NCBI GenBank assembly: GCA_017480485.1
Contig: JAFVAN010000003.1
Coordinates: forward strand, 36,763-100,762
Source of the DNA: Ruminococcus sp.
GTDB taxonomy: Bacteria > Bacillota_A > Clostridia > Oscillospirales > Ruminococcaceae
Direction of reading: 5' to 3'
DNA: 64,000 nucleotides
This document shows, in pieces, positions 25,921-35,380 of this stretch. Each line of letters opens with the position of its first letter. Position 1 is the first letter of the stretch. The notes under the pieces are model-generated. The model ran no database searches. It was given only the letters and a program-made list of their open reading frames with translations, and was not told where the DNA came from. Position numbers and translations under genes: made by a program.

Positions 25921-26715
25921 ATGGACTTTTTGAGAGAAATTGACAGGGACGGCTTGTACATCCGCCACGCAATAGACGAGGCGCCTGACAACAGGGGCAG
26001 GGACTTTCACATCCACGACAGGTGCGAGGTGTTCTATTTTATTTCGGGGAACGCCTGTTATCTTGTTGAGGGCTCGTCCTATCCGCTGGAGCGCGGCAGC
26101 CTGCTTCTAATGCGCCCGGGAGAGGCCCACTGTATTCGCTTTTTGAGTGCGGAGAGGTACGAGCGCTATGCGGTAAACTTTCCCCTTTCGCTGTTCGATA
26201 GCTTTGACCCCGAGCGGCGGCTGATGAAGCCCTACACAGCCCGCCCCTTAGGCAGACAGAACCTGTATTACCTGCCCGACCTTGAAGGCACTTTGCGGGA
26301 GCTGTGCTATTACGAGGGCGACGATTACGGCAGGATGCTGCTGTTCACCACAAGGCTCTCGGGTCTGATGGATAGGCTGGGGCAGCTCACCGACCACAAG
26401 CCGACAGCCGAACCCACCCTCTCCGAATATATTGTCAGATACGTCAACGATATGCTGTGGGAGGATATCTCAGTTGAGCTGCTGGCGGAGCATTTCTTTT
26501 TGAGCACCTCGCAGTTTTCGCGGCTTTTCAAGGAGGCAACGGGCGCCTCGCCTTGGGCATACGTTACCGCAAAGCGGCTGGTCAGGGCGAGAGAGCTTTT
26601 GCAGGGCGGCGAGAGCGCAAAAAAAGCCGCAGAGGACTGCGGCTTCAAGGACTATTCGGTTTTCTACAAGGCCTTTGTCAAGCGCTTCGGGGAGAAGCCC
26701 AGCAGCGCCCTTTGA
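25921..26715 (+). CDS. AraC-family transcriptional regulator
   Basis: 264 residues from ATG 25921, which follows AAAGGAGGGGGAGAGC; the frame is open for 12 more codons upstream without a site. The N-terminal cupin sensor contains HIHDRCEVFYFISG and MRPGEAHCI. The C-terminal ~100 residues have both helix-turn-helix motifs (VELLAEHFFLSTSQFSRLFK and AAEDCGFKDYSVFYKAFVKRFG). It is divergent from the sugar oxidoreductase operon and is its likely regulator. Confidence 0.9.
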   Translation: MDFLREIDRDGLYIRHAIDEAPDNRGRDFHIHDRCEVFYFISGNACYLVEGSSYPLERGSLLLMRPGEAHCIRFLSAERYERYAVNFPLSLFDSFDPERRLMKPYTARPLGRQNLYYLPDLEGTLRELCYYEGDDYGRMLLFTTRLSGLMDRLGQLTDHKPTAEPTLSEYIVRYVNDMLWEDISVELLAEHFFLSTSQFSRLFKEATGASPWAYVTAKRLVRARELLQGGESAKKAAEDCGFKDYSVFYKAFVKRFGEKPSSAL

Positions 26716-26730
26716 GGCAGGCTTCAAGTA

Positions 26731-28038
26731 TTATTTTGTTCCTTCAAATACTACCCGTTCGTTATACGCCTTGATGAGCTTGGGGTCGGTGAGCTCAATT
26801 TTTTTGCAGCATTGGGTAAATATACCGGCCGTATTTGTATTTGCCGATATGTGAAAGCTGCTGAGGTCTAAAGGACCTGCATCGTACCCATAAAACATCA
26901 GGGATATGTCAGTGACCTTGGAGAGATCAAATCCGCTAAGATCAAGGCAGGGAACATAACATTCCGAAAACATATTGCTCATATTTACACAGCTTGAGGT
27001 ATCAAGTCCGCTGAGGTCCAGTGCCTTTGCCCTATAGCCTGAGAACATACCTGACATATATAATACATTTGAAGTGTCGAAGCCGCTGATATCGAGCTCC
27101 TTTGCTCTGCAATCGTCAAACATATAAGACATATCGGTCACCTTTGAGGTGTCGAAGCTGTCAAGCATGAGCTTTTCGGCCCTGCAGGTGCTGAACATCC
27201 CCCACATATCGGTCACGTTGGATGTATCGAAGCTGCGCAGATCAAGCCTCTTCGCCTGACACAGGGAGAACATGGTGCTCATGTTCACACAGCTTGAAGT
27301 GTTCAGGCCGTTTAGGTCGAGGGCGTCTGTATTACAGCGTGCGAACATACTGCACATATTGGTCGTCCGTGAGGTATCAAAGCTTTTCCCGATCACTATG
27401 CTATCGGCCGAGCAGCGGTTGAACATACTCGAGATATCCTCTCCCCCATGGGTCATGCCGCTGATGTCCAGCGTTTGTTCAAACCTGCTCTCTGCAAACA
27501 TACAGCTCATATTCTTGACATTGTGAGTATCAAGGGCTGTCAATACCAGCTTTTTGGCCCTGAAGCCTCCGAACATGGCCTTCATGCTTCTCACGTTTTC
27601 TGTAGTGAATTTGCCCCCGAAGCTTACCGTTCCGCTGTTCAGCTCGCAATTAAAGAACATACCCTCCATTGTCCGAACGTTTTTTGTTTCAAAGCAGCTG
27701 AGGTCGATGGAGGCCGCGCGAATATTGTTGAACAACAGCCTTGTGGTGGTAAGACTTTCGCCGCCGTATACCTTTATATCATAGTTATACTGAATAAGAT
27801 CATTGAACTTTGAAGTAACAGTATGATCTGCTCCGTCCCTGAACGGTTTTTCTTTTTCGGCAATATCAAAATCAAATCCAACTTCCGTAACATCGTCGGG
27901 GATGCAGATATAGGCCTTGCGCTCGCTGTCGTTCAAAAAAACATAAACCTCGTGGCCGCATTCTGTTTGTACAGTATACTCCTCGTATCCAAAGGCTCTC
28001 AGCTTTATGCACATTTTTTCTGCCTTTTTTATATCCAT
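26731..28038 (-). CDS. BspA/DUF285 repeat protein without signal peptide
   Basis: 435 residues from ATG 28038, with AGGCGG upstream; another ATG seven codons earlier lacks a site. Residues ~110-410 are about a dozen ~23-residue repeats of the DUF285 type (LDLSGFDTSNVTDMSYMF). In BspA proteins these repeats are on secreted surface proteins, but here the N-terminus is charged (MDIKKAEKMCIKL) with no signal peptide or anchor, so the protein should be cytoplasmic. It is convergent with the AraC gene. Confidence 0.8.
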   Translation of the reverse strand: MDIKKAEKMCIKLRAFGYEEYTVQTECGHEVYVFLNDSERKAYICIPDDVTEVGFDFDIAEKEKPFRDGADHTVTSKFNDLIQYNYDIKVYGGESLTTTRLLFNNIRAASIDLSCFETKNVRTMEGMFFNCELNSGTVSFGGKFTTENVRSMKAMFGGFRAKKLVLTALDTHNVKNMSCMFAESRFEQTLDISGMTHGGEDISSMFNRCSADSIVIGKSFDTSRTTNMCSMFARCNTDALDLNGLNTSSCVNMSTMFSLCQAKRLDLRSFDTSNVTDMWGMFSTCRAEKLMLDSFDTSKVTDMSYMFDDCRAKELDISGFDTSNVLYMSGMFSGYRAKALDLSGLDTSSCVNMSNMFSECYVPCLDLSGFDLSKVTDISLMFYGYDAGPLDLSSFHISANTNTAGIFTQCCKKIELTDPKLIKAYNERVVFEGTK

Positions 28039-28163
28039 CCTTCTTTCGCCGCCTTTCATTTAATAATGTTGGAGATGTGCGGTCGGCATATCATCAAAGC
28101 CTTCTGCCGACGCTCTCGGACCGGTTCTGTTGTCCATAATTTTATGCTTTTTATCGTCTGCTA

Positions 28164-28985
28164 TCATTCCTCGTCCACAAAGAATTCATCCCAGTCAAGG
28201 TCGTCGAGGGGGCCATAGTCCTCTTCGGGTCCGGAGAGCTCCTCGGGGCGCAAAAGGTCGTTTTCGCTGAACACCTTTGTAAGGTCGCAGAACTGTCCGC
28301 CCAGTGCGGTGGCATCATCTCCTTCAAGGTCCGCAAGAGCCGCTATGAGCAGGGCCCTGTATACCGACGGTTCTTCGGTTATTTCATCGTAGTCATCATA
28401 CAGCGTGCTAAGGTCATTCTCAGCCTGCCGAAGGAGCTCCAGCGCCAGCGCCACGTCTTTCTCGACCCCGCTTGCGTTGAAGTTCTGCTCGGAGATCGCG
28501 GGGATGAGCACATCGTAAGCGAAGTTGTAACGTTCGATCTCCTCGCGCCCCGCAAGGCAGAGCAGCGCACAGGCAAGCAGCCCGATGTCGTGCTGCTTGT
28601 TAAAGAGCACCTTGTCGCAGCTGTTTGCAAGCTCCTCTGTATAGCTGTCCAAGTATTCTATGCCCCAGCTGCCCGCGGTCTCGCTGTATAAAATGCTGTA
28701 CAAAATATATTTTAGCTTGCCAAGGTCAAGGCTGTCGCCAAGCACCCTTGTGAGTTTGGACGCTGTGTAGGTGGCAAGGCCGTGATCCTCCTCGCAGCAG
28801 AGCTTTTTTGTAAGCTTGTTGATGTCGTTGATGCTGCTGCCGAACAGCCTTGTATCAAGAAATATCCTCGCCCCGAGGGCTGCCGCCGTGTCGTCGGTGT
28901 TTGCTGCGGGGATGTCATCGTAAACAACGCCAAGCTCCGTGAGCTTGTTGGTGTCCTTAGCGATATCTGTAATAATATTAAACAT
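28164..28985 (-). CDS. Uncharacterised acidic protein
   Basis: 273 residues, strongly acidic, mostly helical, ending in an Asp/Glu-rich tail (GPLDDLDWDEFFVDEE). No membrane helix, signal or catalytic motif was seen and no family was recognised. GGAGG at 28995-28999 precedes the ATG. It lies upstream of the BspA-repeat gene on the same strand and 295 bp beyond the end of the helicase gene, across a terminator. Confidence 0.55.
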   Translation of the reverse strand: MFNIITDIAKDTNKLTELGVVYDDIPAANTDDTAAALGARIFLDTRLFGSSINDINKLTKKLCCEEDHGLATYTASKLTRVLGDSLDLGKLKYILYSILYSETAGSWGIEYLDSYTEELANSCDKVLFNKQHDIGLLACALLCLAGREEIERYNFAYDVLIPAISEQNFNASGVEKDVALALELLRQAENDLSTLYDDYDEITEEPSVYRALLIAALADLEGDDATALGGQFCDLTKVFSENDLLRPEELSGPEEDYGPLDDLDWDEFFVDEE

Positions 28986-29147
28986 GATAGTATACCTCCA
29001 AAAGTTATGAAATTATTTTCCGCCCGACCCTCCGGAAGGCCCGGCGGATGCAGCCTCATAAGGTCATAATTATTCTATCATATTTCTTTCAGCTTTTCAA
29101 TCATAAATATTTAGCCAAAATGCGCCGTTTCAAAGACTTGCAGCGCC

Positions 29148-29179
29148 TTTGATAACGTCGTGATGGTTTTGATAACGTC
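29148..29179. repeat. Direct repeat upstream of the acidic-protein gene
   Basis: TTTGATAACGTC occurs at 29148-29159 and 29168-29179, a 20-bp period, in the gap between the helicase cassette and the next gene. Confidence 0.6.
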
Positions 29180-29205
29180 ATCGAAGCACTTTTTGCAGGC
29201 ATAGC

Positions 29206-29235
29206 AACGCCCCTATCAAAATTGACAGGGGCGTT
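29206..29235. terminator. Terminator after the helicase gene
   Basis: AACGCCCCT...AGGGGCGTT forms a 9-bp stem with an inner TCAA/TTGA pairing. It lies 45 bases beyond the stop codon of the helicase gene and closes the three-gene cassette. Confidence 0.75.
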
Positions 29236-29280
29236 GTTAAAATATGAAACAAAATCGTTGATCGGCTTGCCGACAGCGGG

Positions 29281-31800
29281 TCACTGTATCTCGTTAAGCT
29301 TGAGTGGCTCAAGGTCCTTTGAGGTCTCATCGCTCGCTGCCTCGGTGGGAAGGCCGAAATGTCGGCGGTATAGGTTTTTGTGATCCCTTAGACGAGTGTA
29401 AAGGACGTATTCATCGGTCATCGGGAAGTAGGGGACTATCCTTTCAAATTTAAGCGGTTGCAGATCTCTTTCTCCACAGATGCTGAAATAATCCTTCTGT
29501 GTCCAGCATGGCGACATCCCGCAGTCATCCTTGTTCTTTTCAAACAGGCTGTCCCACGACAGATCAGTGCCGTAAAGCTGGACCATGCGGCGCCTTGCAA
29601 GAAGACTCAGCCGTCTGTCAATGCGTCCGTCGCGCTGCTCAAAGCTCATGGTGTTCGGGGGAAGGCTGTAGTGCATTATCCTGCTGCAATAGCGGTCGAG
29701 GTCGTAGCCCTCCTGGTTTTTCGACGTGGTGCAAAGGATCATTGGCCAGAAGGGGGAATTAAAGGCCTTGTGACAGCTCCTGAAATGCTCTTGTCCATCC
29801 TTGTTGGTCTCGGCTTTGCCGTTGTCAGTATAGTCTGCATTGAATCTTTCGGCGTAATGGCATTTTATTTGAAAGGGCTCTTTATTTGTTACTGTGTAGC
29901 GATCTGAGGAAAACACATGGACCACCGTGCTCTTTTCCGAGCCGTAGCACAGAGCGGTCATCATATCCTTTGCGCTTCCGCCGCTGAAAGCATACTCCTC
30001 CATCACAGCCCCCAGACCGCCTGCAATGCAGTAGTCGAGCAGCTCTTCATCCTTGCAGATACGATTATGCGCTATCGCCTGCTTGATACCCTCTTTTTTG
30101 AAATAAGTATTGAACCCTTCTGCGATATCCTGAGCAGCTTTCTCATCTTTGAATGTTCTTAATGCACACATGAAGGGAGAGCCTATAACATATTTCGCCA
30201 GAAGGGGAAGGTCGTCACATTCAGAGAACAGTTCTTTTAGGTTGCCTGCAAGCTCCTCAATAAGCGACTTTGCATCTTTGCTCGTATCCTTGCGGATCAG
30301 TTCATCATACAATTTGTTTGCTTCCTTCAACTTGTCCGAGATCATCGCCTGCATCCTCGTATCTATGTCCGCAAGGTCTATCGTTGGTGCGTTCGCAGTA
30401 TCGACATCATCGCTGGCATATGCAGAAAAGACGCCCGAGACTATCCTCGGGACCATTTTGTAAGCGGAGAATACCATCAGCTTTGTAAAAGCCTTTTGGG
30501 CGAAGGGCCCCTCTAAGCTGTATTCTGGCTTTGAGGGCGGCACCCACAGCAGCTTTCGGCCTTCCTTTGCGTTGTAGTGCTCGATGGAGGCAAAGCGAAG
30601 GTTGTCAAAAAACGGCGCCCCGCGCTTGAGCTTGTGGTCTGTTCCAAAAACAAACAGCTTATCGGATATTGAATTGAAATTTTCGGGCTTTTTCAGGCCC
30701 GAGTAAAACGGGTCTTCCTTCTTCTTCGTATCTTCCTTCTTTTTATAGACCTTTATTGGAAAGCTGTATACTCCCGAGCATAGCTTATAATATCTTGGAA
30801 CGTCGCTTTGCTTGCTCACAAATCGCTCCTCGTTTATGCAGTGGTCAAAGACCTCCTTGAATTCCTTAACGGTCGGCAGCGTTTTATATTTGAGGTCGCC
30901 GTCATAAATTCGTTCATTCCGATATATGCAGTTTTCCATAAGTGTTTTTGAAAAAGCCTCAGGCGTTATTTTGCCGTTCTTAAAATCCGCATATTCTTGG
31001 CACATTTCGGGCGCAAGCAGCTCCAGCAGTTTGGAAAAATCTCTGATGTAATTGGTCGTTCCCGTTTCTTCGTCCTCCGCTGCCGAACTATAATTTATTT
31101 TTAGATCGGGATAATAATTATAGGGCGTGGCTGAAAGCAGCAGTATGGGAGGCTCTTTATACTCTGGATGCTCCTCTTTTATCTTACTCAGGACCCCAAG
31201 AAAATAAGTCAGCTTGTTATCATATCGGTGAAATTCGTCAAAGATCACAAGCCCGGGGGGCTCGCAGTACAGGGTGTATTTTTCGGCGAACTCCCTTATT
31301 GGCGCAATATCCTTTTGTGTAAGATCCTGCTCCTTCAGCAGTTTCTCTGTTGCTTTATTCATTTTTATGGGAAGATAATGCGCTGCGTCTTTCGGCAGCC
31401 CTGCATAGTAGGGACGCTCGTTTTCGTCATCCCCCGATTTTATGCCGCTCTCTCCGAGAAGATTTGCCGAAAAGCTGTATATCAGCACATCGGCGTTTTT
31501 GGGCAGCGGCCTCATTATCATCATCCCGAGCTTGCTGGGTTCGTTCGGCGTTGTCCAGCTTGTGCCCTTTGTGAGCTTTTCAACGGTATCGTCCAGAAGC
31601 ATAAGATTAGTGCCGAAATAATAGACCTTGAAGGGCCTGCACGCCGCCTGTGCCGACAGCAGGTCGATCACAGCTCTTGCAACGATAGTCTTGCCAAGGC
31701 CTGTTTCGTCAGCTATCAGATATCTTGATCTTCCTCGGTTAAAGGCATCAACAGCTGCTTTTGCCGCAGCCGCCTGAAAGCCTGTAGGTGTTATTTTCAT
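29281..31800 (-). CDS. SF2 helicase of a putative defence cassette
   Basis: 839 residues. Motif I is ADETGLGKT (residues 30-38), motif II DEFH (188-191), motif III SATP (223-226) and motif VI QRDGRIDRR (722-730), so all core parts of a superfamily 2 translocase are present, with a large insert between the two lobes. Its ATG lies 3 bp from the stop of the phospholipase D-like gene, and GAGGAGC inside that gene is its ribosome site. Helicase plus phospholipase D-like nuclease is a recurring theme of anti-phage systems such as DISARM, Dpd and Mokosh, but this gene set does not match any of those as I know them. Confidence 0.8.
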   Translation of the reverse strand: MKITPTGFQAAAAKAAVDAFNRGRSRYLIADETGLGKTIVARAVIDLLSAQAACRPFKVYYFGTNLMLLDDTVEKLTKGTSWTTPNEPSKLGMMIMRPLPKNADVLIYSFSANLLGESGIKSGDDENERPYYAGLPKDAAHYLPIKMNKATEKLLKEQDLTQKDIAPIREFAEKYTLYCEPPGLVIFDEFHRYDNKLTYFLGVLSKIKEEHPEYKEPPILLLSATPYNYYPDLKINYSSAAEDEETGTTNYIRDFSKLLELLAPEMCQEYADFKNGKITPEAFSKTLMENCIYRNERIYDGDLKYKTLPTVKEFKEVFDHCINEERFVSKQSDVPRYYKLCSGVYSFPIKVYKKKEDTKKKEDPFYSGLKKPENFNSISDKLFVFGTDHKLKRGAPFFDNLRFASIEHYNAKEGRKLLWVPPSKPEYSLEGPFAQKAFTKLMVFSAYKMVPRIVSGVFSAYASDDVDTANAPTIDLADIDTRMQAMISDKLKEANKLYDELIRKDTSKDAKSLIEELAGNLKELFSECDDLPLLAKYVIGSPFMCALRTFKDEKAAQDIAEGFNTYFKKEGIKQAIAHNRICKDEELLDYCIAGGLGAVMEEYAFSGGSAKDMMTALCYGSEKSTVVHVFSSDRYTVTNKEPFQIKCHYAERFNADYTDNGKAETNKDGQEHFRSCHKAFNSPFWPMILCTTSKNQEGYDLDRYCSRIMHYSLPPNTMSFEQRDGRIDRRLSLLARRRMVQLYGTDLSWDSLFEKNKDDCGMSPCWTQKDYFSICGERDLQPLKFERIVPYFPMTDEYVLYTRLRDHKNLYRRHFGLPTEAASDETSKDLEPLKLNEIQ

Positions 31801-31802
31801 TC

Positions 31803-33326
31803 TTATTGCTCCTCATGATCCAGATCGTTAAAAGCAGACTCGTAAATATCCTTGAGCTCGCTGAGCGTTGTGCGCTGCTGAGCTGTTAGGCCCTCGCTTT
31901 TTTCAGCTTTTTCAAGCGTTTCCATGAATATGTCTCTTTGCATCTTGGCGTTTGTCATGTCCTTTGCCTCCATGAGCAATTCGAGCCAAGGGATATAGAT
32001 AAAGTCGCGGAAGCTTATCGTCTTGTCAAATCTTTCGTTGTAGGCTTTTTTATCAAAGACCACAACGGCCTCGGCGCTGACGCCGTTTTCAGTCAACCTG
32101 ACCCTCAGCATACCGTTTCGATCGCCTGCTTTTTTTGTCCCCAGCTGAAAGGACAGTTTATATTCTTTGTTTAGTTTTTTCCAGCGTGAATTATTATTAT
32201 CGTCCTTTTCGGGATAGCCCAAAGGAAGATATTCGATCTCTTCATTTCCTTTGACGGCGAAGCTTGGTTGTATCTCGACCTTGGAATAACGCTTGAAGGC
32301 CTTGATATGATCGTCTCCCCCAAAATTCGATGACCTTACGAATTCTGCCAGCTTTTCTATGACCCCGTAACGGGAGGCCCCCTCATATTTCTTTGCTTCC
32401 TTCACAGGCTCACATTCTGTACCGAAGACCGTAAAAGTATCGTTTCCCACAGAGAAGTATTTCCCCACGTTGGTGATCTTTGCCATGCACTCAACATTTG
32501 TGCCGTTCATTGCGTGCTCGCTTAAATTGCAGGACCCGAGCCATACGGTCCCTCCGTTTTCTTCCGGAAGATAGTACAGCTTTGCGTGGGTCTTGATGCC
32601 CTTCGGAGCAAAGACGCGGTGACTTTCAAGCTTCTCCTTCGCGGTCTCATAGTCGGGAGAAAGGATATAAAGCTGCTTTTTTTGGCCCGCTTTTTCGGCT
32701 TCCAGGAGCTTTACCAACTCCTCATCCTGCTGCCGACCATTGATACCCGAAACTGTTATCCTCACGCTGCTGTCCTTTACGGCAGGTATAATGAGATCAC
32801 GCTCTTTAAGCTCGGCTGTCAGTTCACTGCTTTCCCCGCCTTGCAGATATTCAAGCAGCTCATGGATATTGTGGTTGGGCGCATCGTCCCTGCGCGGCGC
32901 ACTTACAAACTGTGCCCCTGTCTCAAATACATCGTTGGCCGAGGTGAGATTGCGGCTGGATATCAGCAATCTGTAATGCGCCTCGCCATCCAGCTCAAAG
33001 CGTATAAGGATGATCTTAGGATGGAAAACAGCCTTATCTGTCGGGGCCGCGCTGTTCATCCTGAGCAGTGCAGCTGTCGCATATGGCGAACCGAGCACAG
33101 ATGAACTGAGCATATCCGTTTTGCGGTCATCGAAATAAAAGCGGAATTTATCCTTGCTCCACAGGATAATGCCTGTAATATCCCTGATATTCAGCTTCTC
33201 GATCCCGCGTGCAGCGCAGATGATGCGAAGCTGCTCCTCAGGGGACATAGACATCGTTGTGGAGATACAGTGGGTCAGCTTGGCTCCGTCGGGGATATCA
33301 AAAAGCTCGTTGTATGATATGTCCAT
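31803..33326 (-). CDS. Phospholipase D-like nuclease of the cassette
   Basis: 507 residues with two HKD-type motifs: H102-x-K104 with SSRN at 123-126, and H247-x-K249 with GSCN at 264-267 and a following Glu (NVECM). Two motifs in one chain would form a complete active site. The C-terminal ~200 residues are a separate, unrecognised domain. It begins 2 bp after the stop of the small upstream gene and ends 2 bp before the helicase. It probably cuts nucleic acid under control of the helicase; target unknown. Confidence 0.82.
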   Translation of the reverse strand: MDISYNELFDIPDGAKLTHCISTTMSMSPEEQLRIICAARGIEKLNIRDITGIILWSKDKFRFYFDDRKTDMLSSSVLGSPYATAALLRMNSAAPTDKAVFHPKIILIRFELDGEAHYRLLISSRNLTSANDVFETGAQFVSAPRRDDAPNHNIHELLEYLQGGESSELTAELKERDLIIPAVKDSSVRITVSGINGRQQDEELVKLLEAEKAGQKKQLYILSPDYETAKEKLESHRVFAPKGIKTHAKLYYLPEENGGTVWLGSCNLSEHAMNGTNVECMAKITNVGKYFSVGNDTFTVFGTECEPVKEAKKYEGASRYGVIEKLAEFVRSSNFGGDDHIKAFKRYSKVEIQPSFAVKGNEEIEYLPLGYPEKDDNNNSRWKKLNKEYKLSFQLGTKKAGDRNGMLRVRLTENGVSAEAVVVFDKKAYNERFDKTISFRDFIYIPWLELLMEAKDMTNAKMQRDIFMETLEKAEKSEGLTAQQRTTLSELKDIYESAFNDLDHEEQ

Positions 33327-33328
33327 CT

Positions 33329-33796
33329 TTAGTCCTCTCTTTTGAAATAGTCGTTAAACTTGTCCTGATCGAGCTCTTGTGCTGTGACATCCTTGTCGGG
33401 CGTTCCCGAGGATTTGTTTTTTGGATATTTGTCCAAAAGCTTCAAATATTCTTCAGCACCGACCAGAACGATCTTGTACTTTTTACCGGATATCTCGACC
33501 CCGTGGTCTGACCGCTCAAAAAACATGGCATCTCCCTGCCACGCCGAGTCCAATGTATATCCTGTAGAACCGCTGGAAACCGTCCTTATCAGCACCTCTT
33601 CTTCTTTTCCATTTCGGCTGAATTCTATTGCATTTACTCTTGGATCTTTTCGTGCAGAAGCATTTATATTATTTTGGACGTGGTCGAGTATGCTGTCGAA
33701 AAGCATGGTTTTTTCTTTCCCGCTGTTATTCAAGCCAAGCTCGATGCTTATCTCTGTCGCTTTAAGTATTCCAAGGCCGCCTTTGTATTCATCCAT
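33329..33796 (-). CDS. First gene of the cassette, unknown function
   Basis: 155 residues from ATG 33796, with GGGAGG just upstream; the frame continues upstream without a site. The middle carries GSTGYTLDSAWQGDAMFFE and ISGKKYKIVLVGAEEYLKLL, and the tail is Lys/Asp-rich. No family, signal or membrane segment was recognised. It is cotranscribed with the nuclease and helicase, so it may be a recognition, adaptor or control subunit. Confidence 0.65.
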   Translation of the reverse strand: MDEYKGGLGILKATEISIELGLNNSGKEKTMLFDSILDHVQNNINASARKDPRVNAIEFSRNGKEEEVLIRTVSSGSTGYTLDSAWQGDAMFFERSDHGVEISGKKYKIVLVGAEEYLKLLDKYPKNKSSGTPDKDVTAQELDQDKFNDYFKRED

Positions 33797-33899
33797 CGTG
33801 TTTCCTCCCGTTATACCCGAGCATTCGCGCATCTCACGGCAGCACCTGCTTGGCAAGGTATGCGCTCCTGTTCGGAGAAAAGAATTGATCTCTTTTCCC

Positions 33900-33928
33900 A
33901 TTATACTCTAATTCGCCTCGGCTTGCAA
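33900..33928 (-). promoter_or_regulatory. Promoter of the helicase cassette
   Basis: On the minus strand, TTGCAA (33928-33923) and TATAAT (33905-33900) are separated by 17 bp, giving a leader of about 97 bases. Confidence 0.7.
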
Positions 33929-33991
33929 GTGCAGAAGAATAAAAATGTTACAGGCTAAACCGCCTTGAAACAAGGTCGATTTCCGGGCAGC

Positions 33992-34018
33992 AAAAAGCCC
34001 GCACAGGCGGGCTTTTTT
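33992..34018. terminator. Terminator of the lipoprotein gene
   Basis: AAAAAGCCCGC pairs with GCGGGCTTTTT across a 4-base loop. It is symmetrical and can act in either direction. Confidence 0.9.
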
Positions 34019-34031
34019 ATGTTCTGTTCTG

Positions 34032-35210
34032 TCAGAAGGTGATTGCGGAGGAAACGATGTCGTTGATATAACCTGCAAATATTTCCGTCGTTGCTTCAAT
34101 ATTATCGTCGCTCAGCATCTCGGCAAACTTCTCGCCAAGCTTGACAGAGTCGGAAAGCTCGCCCTGCTGGAGAGCGCTGTCAGAGCTGAGTGTCATGTGG
34201 AGGACGTTGGAATCATCTATCTGGACATCAGCGATGACCTCGACTGTGCCGACACCGGGAGTTACCTTGATCTTTCCTGGCTTTCCGGCAAACTCGGCGT
34301 CCTTGTACTCACCTCCGCCCATCTTTCCGAAATTGCGCATCTCGTCCACATAGCCGGTATGGAACTCATAGCCGATGCCGTCAGCCTCGAAGCTGGTCTT
34401 GGCGGAAAGGAAGGCGGAATTTGTGAACACCCACTCCTCCATGTCAACCTCAACGCCGACGATGGTGGCCTTGTTCTTGACAGTTACGCCGCCCTGAGCA
34501 AGGGAGAAGCTGTCGCCCTGCTGAAGCGCAGAAGCATCGCCCTCGAGCTTGAGGCTCCTTGCAAGGGTATCAACAATGAGGTCGATATCCTCGGGCTTGC
34601 CCGAATCCAGCTGGGGTGTGATGGTGGCGGTCATGCTGGTGGTACCGTCAAGATAGCTGCCGCCAACAAATACGATGTTATATGTGTATCCGTAGGAGCT
34701 CTCCTGCTTGTAGACATAGGTGTCATAGGCGGAGCCGAGGTCGGTCTTATCGTAATTATCAAAGACCTCCTTTTTCTCGGCCAGCATTTCAAGGTAATAG
34801 GCGCTGATGGGCTGAACGATATAATCAATGGTGATGGCATTGGAATACCAGTCGGGGTCCAAATAGCCGTATCTTCCGTCGGCACGGTAGAGGTTCTCGT
34901 GCTGTTCGCCCTCGTTGGTCTCAAAGCCGTCAATGTTTGCAACGTCGAAGGAGGCGGTGATACCGGCAGGGGGGTTGGTAAAGTCCTTGTGTACAACATT
35001 TGTGTTGAGGGGTACCTCGGGCTCGGCTGCGGTGGTCGTTGTCGTTGTGGTCGTGTCCTCTGCGGGGTCGGCCTCAGCCTCCGAAGCGGTATCGGAAGGG
35101 GCAGCGCTGTCCGCCTTTGAAGTGTCTGCTGCGGAGGGATCGCTGTCGCCGCAGGATACTATACCAAGGCACAGAACAAGCGCCAGAGCCATTGATGCTA
35201 TCTTTTTCAT
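34032..35210 (-). CDS. Secreted lipoprotein of unknown function
   Basis: 392 residues. A lipoprotein signal ends at C20 (lipobox IVSC), followed by a ~45-residue linker rich in Ala, Asp, Glu and a run of Thr. The mature domain (~65-392) is soluble and beta-rich, with no recognised catalytic motif. It has its own terminator. Position between the defence cassette and a broken two-component system gives no clue to its role. Confidence 0.75.
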   Translation of the reverse strand: MKKIASMALALVLCLGIVSCGDSDPSAADTSKADSAAPSDTASEAEADPAEDTTTTTTTTAAEPEVPLNTNVVHKDFTNPPAGITASFDVANIDGFETNEGEQHENLYRADGRYGYLDPDWYSNAITIDYIVQPISAYYLEMLAEKKEVFDNYDKTDLGSAYDTYVYKQESSYGYTYNIVFVGGSYLDGTTSMTATITPQLDSGKPEDIDLIVDTLARSLKLEGDASALQQGDSFSLAQGGVTVKNKATIVGVEVDMEEWVFTNSAFLSAKTSFEADGIGYEFHTGYVDEMRNFGKMGGGEYKDAEFAGKPGKIKVTPGVGTVEVIADVQIDDSNVLHMTLSSDSALQQGELSDSVKLGEKFAEMLSDDNIEATTEIFAGYINDIVSSAITF

Positions 35211-35269
35211 AGTTATAATCTCCTTTGAAATAAATTTTTATTATTATAGCATGATTTTCCAAAATGCAC

Positions 35270-35321
35270 ATGAGCCAAAAGGCTCATTTTCGCGCCAAAA
35301 ATCTTTCAACGATTTTGGCGA
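35270..35321. terminator. Hairpins after the response-regulator gene
   Basis: GAGCC-AAAA-GGCTC (about 35273-35286) and CGCCAAAAATC / GATTTTGGCG (35293-35303 with 35311-35320) lie beyond the minus-strand response-regulator stop at 35381. Confidence 0.5.
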
Positions 35322-35380
35322 AGATGCACAAGGCTGCTCAACAAAAAAACTGCATCACCACGAGGGGATGAGGCAGTGTG

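Noticed and set aside
26800..27700. CRISPR-like repeated DNA
   Set aside because: The periodicity of about 69 bases comes from protein repeats in the BspA-type gene and the units vary; there are no constant repeats with unique spacers.
29281..33796. DISARM assignment for the helicase/phospholipase D cassette
   Set aside because: No methyltransferase and no DUF1998 protein are present, and the first gene matches no DISARM component.
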